Shown here piece by piece: positions 14,798-23,196 of a stretch of 64,000 nt of DNA. Origin of the DNA: Hoeflea_A sp965216535 (GTDB lineage: Bacteria > Pseudomonadota > Alphaproteobacteria > Rhizobiales > Rhizobiaceae); contig OZ244175.1 of NCBI GenBank assembly GCA_965216535.1, positions 248,001 through 312,000 on the forward strand. Direction: 5' to 3'. The position numbers were made by a program, and so were the translations under genes. The number at the start of each line of letters is the position of its first letter. Positions within the stretch are counted from its first letter, which is position 1. Below the pieces are notes generated by a model. It saw only the letters and a list, made by a program, of their open reading frames with translations. It had not been told where the DNA came from and ran no database searches.

Positions 14798-16135
14798 ATG
14801 AAGAGAACTCTGTTAGCCACCACCGCGCTCATGATGCTGGGTGGTGTCGCTCACGCGTGTGAAGATAGTGATCGTGTTGAAATCACCTGGTCGACGATCG
14901 CGGGCTTCTACACCGACGCCATGGCGCAGTTCGCCGAGGGCTTTGAAAGTACGGAATGTGCCAAGGTCAACATCGTCAACATCGACAACTCCCAACTCTA
15001 CAACAAACAGGTCATCGAAATGGTCGGGCAGACCGGGGCCTATGACGTTGTGACGTTGGAAACGGCCGAGAAGGCCGAATTCGCGGAGAACGGTTTCATT
15101 CTGCCGATGACCGACTTCTTTACGGACAAACAGGAACTGCTGGATGACGTTTCACCGACCCTGCGGGCGATGACGGTCGAGTATAAGGGCGATGTCTGGG
15201 GCCTGCCCTACTATACCTATTCCGCTGGCATGTTCGTTCGCCAGGATTTGCTGGACGATGCGGGTGAACAGGCGGCCTTCAAGGAAAAATATGGCTATGA
15301 CCTTGCGCAACCAACCACCTGGGAGCAGCACCGCGACATTGCCGAATTCTTTACCCGCGCCGCTGGAGAGAAACTCAAGGGCGAAACGCTGGAGAAAGAT
15401 TTCTACGGCGTAGGCCTCATGGCGGGTCGGTTCCCGGAAATCCAGGACGAGCTTTCGGCGCCCCTTTGGGGCATGGGTTCGGATTGGTTGACCGATGATG
15501 GCACGGTTCCAGTGGATGATGTCGAGAAGGTGCTGTCAGACTACCTGGAACTGCTGAAATTCGCACCGCCGGCTGCCTTGACCGTCACTTATGACGGGGT
15601 GATGAACCAGATGAAGGACGGCCAGATTGCGATGACGCACGGCTTCTTCCTGGATCAGTGGCCCAATGCCGTGCAAACCGAGAAGATGGTGCCCGGGGCC
15701 AAGATGGCTGCAATGGAGGCCCCCTTGAAGAAAGCCTATATTGGCGGCTTCCTCCTCGGTGTGTCTTCGAGTTCGGCGAATCCCGACATGGCGATGAAAT
15801 TCGTGGCCTATATCGGCGGTCGCGGCGCTCAGGTGCCATTTGCAGAAATGGGCGGCGCATCAACGCTGACAAGTGTTCTGACGGATCCGCAATTCGCGTC
15901 CGATGAGAAACGGGCGACAAATGGTCAATATGCCACGCTGAACAAGGTATTCGAGAGCATGTCAGGATTCTCGTCCAACCTGTTCTCAACGCCGTTCGGA
16001 GCGAAAATCTACAATACGATGCATATCCCGCTTCAGGCTGCTGCCGCCGGTCAGACCGACGCGCGCACAGCGGCCGAGACACTCGCTGCCGAAGTCGAAA
16101 AGATCTGCGGCGGCCCCTGCCCGATCGCCAAATAG
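14798..16135 (+). CDS. ABC transporter extracellular solute-binding protein, family 1
   Basis: A 445-residue periplasmic protein. The signal peptide is 'MKRTLLATTALMMLGGVAHA' with cleavage before CEDS. The mature part has the family 1 sugar/polyol-binding pattern ('ITWSTIAGFYTDAMAQFAEG', 'YDVVTLETAEKAEFAENGFI', 'DVWGLPYYTYSAGMFVRQDL', 'GQIAMTHGFFLDQWPNAV', 'KAYIGGFLLGVSSSSANPDM'). Length is in the range of mannitol/sorbitol- and glycerol-type binders. A strong GGGAGG lies just ahead of the ATG. It is the first gene of a six-gene transporter operon, separated from the permeases by a strong hairpin, so it should be made in excess. Ligand inferred from the catabolic genes: a small polyol or diol. 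Confidence 0.92.
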   Translation: MKRTLLATTALMMLGGVAHACEDSDRVEITWSTIAGFYTDAMAQFAEGFESTECAKVNIVNIDNSQLYNKQVIEMVGQTGAYDVVTLETAEKAEFAENGFILPMTDFFTDKQELLDDVSPTLRAMTVEYKGDVWGLPYYTYSAGMFVRQDLLDDAGEQAAFKEKYGYDLAQPTTWEQHRDIAEFFTRAAGEKLKGETLEKDFYGVGLMAGRFPEIQDELSAPLWGMGSDWLTDDGTVPVDDVEKVLSDYLELLKFAPPAALTVTYDGVMNQMKDGQIAMTHGFFLDQWPNAVQTEKMVPGAKMAAMEAPLKKAYIGGFLLGVSSSSANPDMAMKFVAYIGGRGAQVPFAEMGGASTLTSVLTDPQFASDEKRATNGQYATLNKVFESMSGFSSNLFSTPFGAKIYNTMHIPLQAAAAGQTDARTAAETLAAEVEKICGGPCPIAK

Positions 16136-16147
16136 CCTCCTCCCAGC

Positions 16148-16183
16148 AAGGGGCAGCGGTTCACTCCGCTGCCCCTTTCTTTT
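16148..16183 (+). terminator. Hairpin between binding protein and permease genes
   Basis: A perfect 12-bp stem, AAGGGGCAGCGG (16148-16159) with CCGCTGCCCCTT (16166-16177), a 6-base loop, then TCTTTT. It looks like an intrinsic terminator or an mRNA-stabilising hairpin; in this position it usually gives high binding-protein and low permease expression. Confidence 0.85.
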
Positions 16184-16200
16184 GACATCCGGGGATATTC

Positions 16201-17139
16201 ATGGCGTATTCCACAGCCATTCCAAAAACTGCGTCCACACGACCGATCAAGGCCGGACTGTCGGACCGCTGGTTTTCCTTGCTTCTGATCACCCCTGCTA
16301 TGGTCGTGATCCTCAGCTTTGCGCTCTTTCCGCTGGTCTACGCTCTCGACGTGTCGTTCCGGTTTGCCGATCTAACCCGCGGGAAAATCGGCGAATATGT
16401 CGGCCTTGACAATTACCGCACGGTCTTTGCGGACCAGGCTTTTTGGGATGCGAGCTGGATCACGTTGAAATTCACGGTGGTTGCCGTCGGCGCCGAGATG
16501 GTACTTGGCATTGCCATCGCCTTCCTGCTGCATGGCGCAACCCACGGCAAGGGCATTATTCGATCGCTGATCATTTTACCGCTCGCGACATCTGCCGCGG
16601 TGACCGGTCTCTTCTGGAGATATTTGTACGATACGCAATTTGGTGTGCTGAATTGGCTTCTTGGCATATTCGGCATTTACGAACCGAATTGGCTTGGTGA
16701 TTTCAACATCGCCCTGTGGTCCGTGGTAATCTTCGACATCTGGCAATGGACACCCTTTGTGGCCCTCATCACGCTTGCCGGATTGCAGTCACTTCCCAAG
16801 GAACCCTTTGAAGCCGCGGAACTCGATGGCGCATCAACCTGGATGGTTTTGCGCACGCTGACTTTTCCCTTGCTGAAACCGGTCCTTTTCCTGGTCCTGG
16901 TCCTGCGTACGATCGACTGTGCCCGGCTCTATGATGCGATCGCGGTTCTGACCCGCGGCGGTCCGGGCACGTCGACCGAAACGCTGACATTCTATCTCTA
17001 TCGGACCGGGCTGAAGTTCTTCCGCATGGATTACGCCTCGACGATGAGCATTTTCTTTCTCTACGTCATGCTGGTTGCGGCTGTCTTCGCGCTGACGCCT
17101 CTCCTCAAGCAATTCACATCAAGAGCGGCAGAGGGCTGA
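16201..17139 (+). CDS. ABC transporter permease, MalF type
   Basis: A 312-residue inner-membrane protein with six hydrophobic spans (about residues 25-50, 90-115, 120-145, 175-195, 225-245 and 280-300). The cytoplasmic EAA loop that contacts the ATPase reads 'EPFEAAELDGASTWMVLRTL'. It forms the channel together with the next gene. The N-terminal 'FSLLLITPAMVVILSFALFP' is the typical first span of carbohydrate permeases. Three bases separate it from the second permease. Confidence 0.93.
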   Translation: MAYSTAIPKTASTRPIKAGLSDRWFSLLLITPAMVVILSFALFPLVYALDVSFRFADLTRGKIGEYVGLDNYRTVFADQAFWDASWITLKFTVVAVGAEMVLGIAIAFLLHGATHGKGIIRSLIILPLATSAAVTGLFWRYLYDTQFGVLNWLLGIFGIYEPNWLGDFNIALWSVVIFDIWQWTPFVALITLAGLQSLPKEPFEAAELDGASTWMVLRTLTFPLLKPVLFLVLVLRTIDCARLYDAIAVLTRGGPGTSTETLTFYLYRTGLKFFRMDYASTMSIFFLYVMLVAAVFALTPLLKQFTSRAAEG

Positions 17140-17142
17140 CCC

Positions 17143-18003
17143 ATGCTTAAGCACAAGACGTCTCCAGCCAAAGAACTGCTGCGCTACGGGCTCATTGCCC
17201 TGATCATCGGTTTCTTTTTCTTTCCGATTTTCTGGATGATCGTCACCAGCTTCAAGCCGGCTGACACGATCATGGTCTCACCGCCGCAATTCCTCTTTAC
17301 GCCGACGCTCGACAATTATGTGCACGCGTTGGATCAGAAGAATTTCCTCTTCTACGTGAAAAACTCGCTGATCGTCTCGGTTGCGTCGACGGCAATCGTG
17401 ATCGCGGTGGGATCCCTGGCGGCCTACAGCTTTGCTCGATTCAACGTGGGTGACGGGCACATATTGTTCTTCATCCTGTCGACGAAGATGATGCCCGCGA
17501 TTGCGGTCATCCTGCCATATTTCCTGATCTTTCGCGATCTTGGCCGGACCGACTTCGGATCGGCGTTGCAGTTGGGATTGGATCAGTATGGTGCGCTCAT
17601 CGTTTCCTACGTCATGTTCAACCTGCCCTTTGCCACCTGGCTTCTGGTCAGTTTCTTTCAGGAAATCCCGCGCGAACTCGAGCACTCGGCACGGCTGGAC
17701 GGGCTAAGCCGTATGCAGGTCCTTCGCAAGGTGACCTTTCCTCTTGCGGCGCCGGGCATTGCCGTCACGGCGGTGTTTACGCTGATATTCAGTTGGAACG
17801 AGTACCTGTTCGCCTCGATCCTGACCCGCAAATTTGTCTCCACGGTCACCGTCGGTGTGGAGAGTTTCTTCACGCTTCAAGGCATTCTCTGGGGACCGGT
17901 CGCTGCTGCAGCGACGATCTCCGTTGCACCTATGCTGATCTTTGTGCTTGCCATGCAACGCTACATGGTGCGTGGCCTGACCTTCGGTGCGGTAAGGGGG
18001 TGA
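17143..18003 (+). CDS. ABC transporter permease, MalG type
   Basis: A 286-residue inner-membrane partner of the preceding permease, with six spans and the EAA loop 'IPRELEHSARLDGLSRMQVL'. Typical MalG features are the N-terminal 'FPIFWMIVTSFKPADTIM' and 'SFARFNVGDG' before the third span. Its histidine-poor EAA loop (EHSARLDG in place of EAARIDG) still keeps the final glycine. It belongs to the same operon as its neighbours, and an 80-residue membrane gene follows after four bases. Confidence 0.92.
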   Translation: MLKHKTSPAKELLRYGLIALIIGFFFFPIFWMIVTSFKPADTIMVSPPQFLFTPTLDNYVHALDQKNFLFYVKNSLIVSVASTAIVIAVGSLAAYSFARFNVGDGHILFFILSTKMMPAIAVILPYFLIFRDLGRTDFGSALQLGLDQYGALIVSYVMFNLPFATWLLVSFFQEIPRELEHSARLDGLSRMQVLRKVTFPLAAPGIAVTAVFTLIFSWNEYLFASILTRKFVSTVTVGVESFFTLQGILWGPVAAAATISVAPMLIFVLAMQRYMVRGLTFGAVRG

Positions 18004-18007
18004 TGCC

Positions 18008-18250
18008 ATGACCTTTTCGCAAGGATGGGACGCCGGCTTCAAAGCTGTGCTGATCTATGTCGGCATCATCTTCGGTTGGCTGATCTTCGTCGAGCAGTTC
18101 TTCTCCGACCTTTCCCTGTCGGTGTGGATCATGAACCTCGTCGCGATCGTGCTCGCGGTCGGGTACTTCATACGTCGCCGCCGGATACATCTGTCGGAGA
18201 GGGCTTCCGCTGAAGCCGAGATCCGTCTGCTGTTGAAAGAGGAAAGCTGA
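18008..18250 (+). CDS. Small two-span membrane protein of the ABC operon
   Basis: An 80-residue protein with two hydrophobic segments, 'VLIYVGIIFGWLIFVEQFF' (about 14-32) and 'VWIMNLVAIVLAVGYFI' (about 39-55), then a basic-acidic tail 'RRRRIHLSERASAEAEIRLL'. It sits between permease and ATPase genes and its stop overlaps the ATPase start. A small membrane gene in this place recalls GlpU (DUF2160) of the rhizobial glycerol ABC system, which also has two ATPases; I cannot confirm homology. Probably an accessory subunit of the transporter. Confidence 0.8.
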   Translation: MTFSQGWDAGFKAVLIYVGIIFGWLIFVEQFFSDLSLSVWIMNLVAIVLAVGYFIRRRRIHLSERASAEAEIRLLLKEES

Positions 18251-19329
18251 TGTATTCGTTTCGCGACGTGCACAAACGCTACGGACTTCGAACCGTTGCT
18301 CTGCGCCGGATCAATCTCGACATCTCGGCCCGGGACTTCTTCGTCCTCTACGGCCCGGCCGGGGCCGGCAAGTCAACCATGCTGAACCTGATTGCCGGGA
18401 TCACCAAGCCCACATCGGGGGACATTCTTCGCGATGGCCAGTCCATCGTCAGCCTGTCACCCGATCGACGGGATGCCGCCATGGCATTCGAGAACTACGC
18501 GCTCTATTCGCATCTGTCGGTCGGCGAGAATCTGGGATTCCCCCTGCGCGCCAAAGGGATGGGTAAATCCGAAGCTGAAGACCGGGTCAAAAAGATAGCC
18601 GGCACACTTGGTATCGATCACCTTCTGGATCGTCGACCTGGCTTCCTGTCCGGCGGACAGAGGCAGCGAGTGGCGCTCGGCCGGGCGATCATCCGGCCGG
18701 CGGACATCTATTTGCTGGATGAACCGATCGGACATCTCGACGCCAAGCTTCGGCACCGAATGCGCGCCGAACTCAAGGCGCTTGCCGAGGAGCTGAATGC
18801 GACCGTGGTGTTTACGACCACATCATCGCGGGAGGCGCTGGCGTTGGCGGACCGGATGGCGGTTATCAATGAGGGAAGACTGGAGCAGGTCGGAACGCCG
18901 CGAGAACTCTACGAAACCCCCGCCAATTCGTTTGTCGCGTCATTTGTCGGCGATCCACCGATGAGCTTCCTGAATGTCGAGGCCGTTGCCCGTGGCGATG
19001 CCGCCGACCTCATCGGTCATGGTGGCTGTACACTTGGCAAAACGCGACCCGATCTTGCTGGCCGGTCCGAGCTGAGCATCGGGCTCAGGGCAAGCGCCAT
19101 CAAATTCGTCGATCGCGGTGACAATGGTTCGGTGCCGGCCCGCGTCCGGGTGATCGAACATCTGGGTTATTCCAACATTGCGGTGGTCGATGTCGGCAAT
19201 GACCAGATTTCGGTGGCGCTCGCTGCCGACAGTCCCCTGCGCCCAGGCGAAGAATTGGGACTCAAGTTTGACCCGAGTGCGCTGCATCTGTTTCAGGGTG
19301 GGGTGGCCGTGGAAAACGGAGGCCGCTGA
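18250..19329 (+). CDS. ABC transporter ATPase 1 (CUT1/MalK-like), H-loop histidine missing
   Basis: A 359-residue cytoplasmic ATPase with a C-terminal TOBE-type domain from about residue 240. Seen motifs: Walker A 'GPAGAGKST' (35-43), signature 'LSGGQ' (133-137), Walker B 'IYLLDEP' (153-159). Two deviations: the Q-loop position reads 'MAFENYALY' (Glu81 where Gln is usual), and the switch histidine is replaced by Thr191 in 'FTTTSSREAL'. The next gene encodes a second, different ATPase that keeps the histidine, so a heterodimer is likely. The start ATG overlaps the stop of the small membrane gene. Confidence 0.92.
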   Translation: MYSFRDVHKRYGLRTVALRRINLDISARDFFVLYGPAGAGKSTMLNLIAGITKPTSGDILRDGQSIVSLSPDRRDAAMAFENYALYSHLSVGENLGFPLRAKGMGKSEAEDRVKKIAGTLGIDHLLDRRPGFLSGGQRQRVALGRAIIRPADIYLLDEPIGHLDAKLRHRMRAELKALAEELNATVVFTTTSSREALALADRMAVINEGRLEQVGTPRELYETPANSFVASFVGDPPMSFLNVEAVARGDAADLIGHGGCTLGKTRPDLAGRSELSIGLRASAIKFVDRGDNGSVPARVRVIEHLGYSNIAVVDVGNDQISVALAADSPLRPGEELGLKFDPSALHLFQGGVAVENGGR

Positions 19330-19331
19330 GC

Positions 19332-20402
19332 ATGGCACGAATCAGGGCTGAGAATCTGGTCAAGAACTATGGTTCGGTCAAAGCCGTCCATGGGATCAAC
19401 TTCGACATCGCGGATGGCGAATTCGTGGCCATCCTGGGTCCGTCCGGTTGCGGGAAATCCTCGACCATGCGGATGATTGCAGGACTGGAGGAGATCACCA
19501 GCGGGCAAATCCTGTTTGACGAATGTCCCGTAAACGACGTGCGTGCACGCGACCGCAATGTGGCGATGAGCTTCGAAAACTACGCGCTCTACACGCCGAT
19601 CACGATCTTCGAAAACATTGCATTCCCCCTGCGCGCCTCCGGGGTCAATGACGCGGACGTCAACAAACGTGTCCACGACATTGCCCGCAAGATGGAGCTC
19701 GAACCACTTCTTGATCAAAAGCCGACCGGGCTGTCTTCCGGTCAGGCACAGCGCGTCAGCCTGGCTCGCGCATTGGTACGCAAACCGGAGGTGTTTCTCC
19801 TTGATGAGCCGATCAGTCACTTGGACACCAGGCAACGATACCGCATGCGCCGGTTCATCAAGTCGATCCACCAGGAATTCGGATACACGATGATCTACGT
19901 CACGCACGATCAAGAAGAGGCGCTGGCATTGGCGGATCGCGTCATGGTCATGTCGGACGGCGAAATTCAGCAGATGGATACAGCGCAGGAGGTCTATACC
20001 CGACCTGTCAACGCGTTTGTCGCGGGTTTCGTCGGCGAGCCGCCAATCAACTTCCTGCCGTTTTCAACCGAAGGCGAAGAGATCGTCATAGAGGGACACA
20101 AAATCGCGGTGCCGTCAGCCGCCGTTCAGCGTCTGAAACAGATCGGCAGCAACGGACGTGCCGGTATCCGACCGCATTTCATGGCGCTTGGAGACAATGG
20201 TGGAATCTCGTTTTCCGCCAAGGGGTTTGTCACCGAGGAACTGCAGGATCACAACGAGATTTTCATCGACATAGGAGGGACGCGAGTCTCCCTTGTCGCG
20301 GCGCCGGACCAGCGCGTGCAGCGGGGCGAGGATGTGACGGTGTCGATCGACCCTGAACACCTCCTGCTGTTTCCGGCGGGCGCCGAAAGGGAGTTTGAGT
20401 AA
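19332..20402 (+). CDS. ABC transporter ATPase 2 (CUT1/MalK-like)
   Basis: A 356-residue partner of ATPase 1. Walker A 'GPSGCGKSS' (36-44), signature altered to 'LSSGQ' (134-138), Walker B 'VFLLDEP' (154-160), switch histidine His192 in 'YVTHDQEEAL'. The Q-loop again has glutamate (Glu82, 'MSFENYALY'). With ATPase 1 having the canonical signature but no histidine, and this one the histidine but a variant signature, only one of the two composite ATP sites would be fully canonical. The TOBE-like tail starts near residue 240. Its stop overlaps the start of the GMC gene, linking transport and catabolism in one transcript. Confidence 0.92.
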   Translation: MARIRAENLVKNYGSVKAVHGINFDIADGEFVAILGPSGCGKSSTMRMIAGLEEITSGQILFDECPVNDVRARDRNVAMSFENYALYTPITIFENIAFPLRASGVNDADVNKRVHDIARKMELEPLLDQKPTGLSSGQAQRVSLARALVRKPEVFLLDEPISHLDTRQRYRMRRFIKSIHQEFGYTMIYVTHDQEEALALADRVMVMSDGEIQQMDTAQEVYTRPVNAFVAGFVGEPPINFLPFSTEGEEIVIEGHKIAVPSAAVQRLKQIGSNGRAGIRPHFMALGDNGGISFSAKGFVTEELQDHNEIFIDIGGTRVSLVAAPDQRVQRGEDVTVSIDPEHLLLFPAGAEREFE

Positions 20403-22006
20403 TGGCCGGTACCTATGACTATGTGATCGTGGGCGGCGGGTCCTCCGGATCGCTCATTGCCGGCAGATTGGCGACGGCAGGGGCAAAGGTGCTGGTGCTG
20501 GAAGCCGGCGGGTCCGACAAGAATCCCCTCATCCGAATGCCTGCCGGCTTTGTAAAGCTGCTGTCGGTTGAGAAATATATGTGGTTTTACGAATCAACCG
20601 TTCAGCAGCGCCTTGCTGGGCGTCAGCCGGTGGTTCCCACCGGACGCGTCGTCGGCGGTGGATCGTCGGTCAATGCAATGGTTTACATTCGCGGCCAGGC
20701 CGGCGACTACACGCCCTGGGTTGATGCTACCGGTGATGAAAGTTGGAGTTGGGACGCGCTGCTTCCGCGCTTCAAGGCGATGGAGGGCAACAATCGGTTT
20801 AACAATGATCTGCACGGCATTGACGGCCCGTTGAAGATCTCCGATCCGATTTACATCACGGAAGCGAGCCGCAAATATGTGCAGGCTGCCCAGGCAGCCG
20901 GGCTTCCCTTCACGCCCGATTTCAACGGTCCTCGACAGGCGGGGACCGGCTACTTTCAGCTCTCGATCGACAATGGACGGCGGTGTTCCGCTGCCACCGC
21001 ATTCCTGTATCCGGCGATGAAAACCGGAAATATCGAGCTTCTGACCGGTTGCCTGGTTCATCGCGTCGTCATGGAAAACGGGGAGGCAAAGGGCGTCGAG
21101 TTCTCCCGCAACGGTGCGGTGGAAACGGCGCATGCATCCTCTGAAGTTGTCATGTGTGCCGGTGCGATCGCGACGCCGAAGATCCTGATGTTTTCGGGGA
21201 TTGGTCCGCATTTCCACCTGAAGGAGATGGGGATTGATACCAGGATCGACCTCGATGGCGTCGGTCAAAACCTGCAGGACCATACCGAAGTTCCGACACT
21301 TGCATTCTTCAATGGTCCCTATGGCTATTTCGGCCAGGATCGGGGGTGGAATCAAATTCGAAACGGCCTGCAATACACGCTCTTCAAAAGCGGTCCGGTC
21401 GCCTCCAATGGGGTGGAGGCTTGCTCGTTCTTTGATCCTGACGACCTCTCCAATGAAGCCAAGATTCAACAGTTCTGCGTGCCGTCGGTCTATCTCGAAC
21501 CGGGGACAACCGATCTGAAACCGACTTGGGGACTCACGCTGAACTCCTGTGTCCTGCGTCCGGGCTCAAAGGGATCAGTGCGGCTGGCGAGTGCCGATCC
21601 AAAGGATCAACCCCGGGTCGACACCAACTACTTCGAGGATCCGGAAGATCTCCGTCTGTCGATCGGTGGTGTCCGTATCGCTCGCAAGATTCTGGATGCC
21701 GAACCGCTCAAATCGATCATCAAGCAAGAAGTTTTCCCTGGGCCGGGTATCGACTCCGACGAAGAGCTTGCTACCCACGCCAAGAAATTCGTAAAAACGG
21801 TCTATCATCCCGTGGGGACGACTGCCATGGGCCGAGAGGGAGATGAACGTGCCGTCGTGACGCCGGAGCTCAAGGTAAAGGGCATTGAGAAATTGCGTGT
21901 TGGCGACGCCTCGGTCATGCCTGCCATTATCAGCGGCAACACCAATTCCACCACGCTTGTAATCGCGGACCGTGCGGCCGAGTTCATCCTGGGGACAAAC
22001 AGCTGA
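20402..22006 (+). CDS. GMC family FAD-dependent alcohol oxidoreductase
   Basis: A 534-residue flavoprotein. The N-terminal ADP-binding motif is 'DYVIVGGGSSGSLIAGRLA', GMC signature 1 is 'GRVVGGGSSVNAMVYIRGQ', signature 2 is 'GAIATPKILMFSGIGP', and the C-terminal catalytic pair is His in 'VYHPVGTTAMG' and Asn in 'ISGNTNSTTLVIADRAAEF'. Members oxidise primary or secondary alcohols (choline, glucose, polyols, glycol polymers) to aldehydes or ketones. Directly behind the transporter, it is a good candidate for the first oxidation of the imported alcohol. The specific substrate is not readable. Its stop overlaps the gntR start. Confidence 0.92.
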   Translation: MAGTYDYVIVGGGSSGSLIAGRLATAGAKVLVLEAGGSDKNPLIRMPAGFVKLLSVEKYMWFYESTVQQRLAGRQPVVPTGRVVGGGSSVNAMVYIRGQAGDYTPWVDATGDESWSWDALLPRFKAMEGNNRFNNDLHGIDGPLKISDPIYITEASRKYVQAAQAAGLPFTPDFNGPRQAGTGYFQLSIDNGRRCSAATAFLYPAMKTGNIELLTGCLVHRVVMENGEAKGVEFSRNGAVETAHASSEVVMCAGAIATPKILMFSGIGPHFHLKEMGIDTRIDLDGVGQNLQDHTEVPTLAFFNGPYGYFGQDRGWNQIRNGLQYTLFKSGPVASNGVEACSFFDPDDLSNEAKIQQFCVPSVYLEPGTTDLKPTWGLTLNSCVLRPGSKGSVRLASADPKDQPRVDTNYFEDPEDLRLSIGGVRIARKILDAEPLKSIIKQEVFPGPGIDSDEELATHAKKFVKTVYHPVGTTAMGREGDERAVVTPELKVKGIEKLRVGDASVMPAIISGNTNSTTLVIADRAAEFILGTNS

Positions 22007-22683
22007 TGGCAGCGCACGACCGGATAACGAAAATCGAAAAACCCAAGGCGGTGTCGGAACTGGTGTTGGAGCGCTTGCGCGAGGACATCATCCAGAACCG
22101 GTTCAGTCTTGGCGAAAAGGTATCCGAAGCGCAACTGTCGGAATTGTACGGCGTGACGAAAGCGCCAATCCGCTTCGCTTATATCCGTCTTGAAACCGAG
22201 GGTCTGCTGGAAGTCAGGCCGCAGGCCGGGACCTTTGTCTTCAAGCCGAAAATCGACGAGCTGAAGGCGCTTTGCGAATTGCGGACAGCGCTTGAGCTGG
22301 AGGCTCTGCTTCTGGCAATGCAGCGCAATCCCGATCAACTGCAAAACGAAATCTCTCGCATTTATGACGAAATGCTCGAGGCGCTCGAGGTGATGGACCA
22401 AAACACCTATCAACGGCTCGACAGTGCGTTTCACATGAAGATCATGGAAATGTCAGAGAGCCCGCTGTTGGCCAAGACTTATGATTCCCGGGTGAATGGT
22501 CGCTTCTCTGCCTTGCGCAGTCGCTTCAGCATGAACAATGAGCACAACAAAAACTCGATCTCCGAGCACCTGCAATTGCGTGACCTGATACGCAATCGGG
22601 ATCTGGAAGGCGCGCGCAAGGCGATGCGGGCACACATTGCCTATACGGAACGCTACTATCAGGGCATCCTGTCAAAGGAATAG
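22006..22683 (+). CDS. GntR family regulator with FCD ligand domain
   Basis: A 225-residue regulator. Winged helix-turn-helix: 'VLERLREDIIQNRFSLGEKV', 'SEAQLSELYGVTKAPIRFAY', 'LETEGLLEVRPQAGTFV'. The FCD domain (about 85-220) retains the acid/histidine metal-site pattern (Asp and His in 'LDSAFHMKI', His in 'ISEHLQL', His in 'MRAHI'), typical of sensors of carboxylic acids such as lactate. It lies inside the operon and probably represses it through GTAACATGTTAC-like sites before 14798 and before 22788. The recognition helix has KAPIR in place of the usual TPVRE, slightly unusual. Confidence 0.9.
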   Translation: MAAHDRITKIEKPKAVSELVLERLREDIIQNRFSLGEKVSEAQLSELYGVTKAPIRFAYIRLETEGLLEVRPQAGTFVFKPKIDELKALCELRTALELEALLLAMQRNPDQLQNEISRIYDEMLEALEVMDQNTYQRLDSAFHMKIMEMSESPLLAKTYDSRVNGRFSALRSRFSMNNEHNKNSISEHLQLRDLIRNRDLEGARKAMRAHIAYTERYYQGILSKE

Positions 22684-22716
22684 GCATGCCGACCGAATAG
22701 AGAATCGTATGAACTT

Positions 22717-22728
22717 GTAACATGTTAC
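22717..22728. promoter_or_regulatory. Putative GntR operator before the glyoxalase-dehydrogenase genes
   Basis: GTAACATGTTAC is a perfect 12-bp palindrome, 60 bases before gloA and 33 bases after the gntR stop. The near-identical site at 14753-14764 lies before the transporter operon. Together they divide the island into two units under one regulator. Confidence 0.65.
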
Positions 22729-22787
22729 CTTTTACATTTGTCGAGCCCCTTAAGGGCCAAATGGGTAAACGATGACGGAGAAAGGCC

Positions 22788-23192
22788 ATGCCTGAATTGC
22801 GTATGATGCACACGATGCTGCGGGTGCATGATCTCGAGAAGTCAAAAAGGTTTTACACCGAACTCCTTGGCATGACGCTGATCAAGGAACTCGATTTTCC
22901 CGATGGAGAATTCACGCTCGTCTTTGTCGGATATGGACCTGAAGAATCGAACACAGTCATCGAGCTCACTTACAACTACAATCATGAGCCTTATGATCTG
23001 GGTGACGGTTACGGCCACATCGCACTCGAGACATCGGACATTTATGCGACGACGGAGGTGCTTCGCGCCGGCGGCGCCGAAATCATCCGCGAACCCGGCC
23101 CGATGAAGCACGGAACCACTCACATCGCCTTCATCAAGGATCCCGATGGATACCTGATTGAACTGGTGCAGCCTGACTGGGTGGCCAACTAG
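22788..23192 (+). CDS. gloA: Lactoylglutathione lyase (glyoxalase I)
   Basis: A 134-residue metalloenzyme that isomerises the methylglyoxal-glutathione hemithioacetal to lactoylglutathione. It aligns well with E. coli GloA from memory: 'MMHTMLRVHDLEKSKRFYTE', 'FTLVFVGYGPEESNTVIELT', 'DGYGHIALETSDIY' and 'DPDGYLIELVQ'. The four metal ligands are present (His8, Glu in VIELT, His in GHIAL, Glu in LIELV). First gene of the second half of the island, four bases before a GldA-like dehydrogenase. Its presence implies that methylglyoxal, or a related 2-oxoaldehyde, arises in this pathway. Confidence 0.9.
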   Translation: MPELRMMHTMLRVHDLEKSKRFYTELLGMTLIKELDFPDGEFTLVFVGYGPEESNTVIELTYNYNHEPYDLGDGYGHIALETSDIYATTEVLRAGGAEIIREPGPMKHGTTHIAFIKDPDGYLIELVQPDWVAN

Positions 23193-23196
23193 AACG

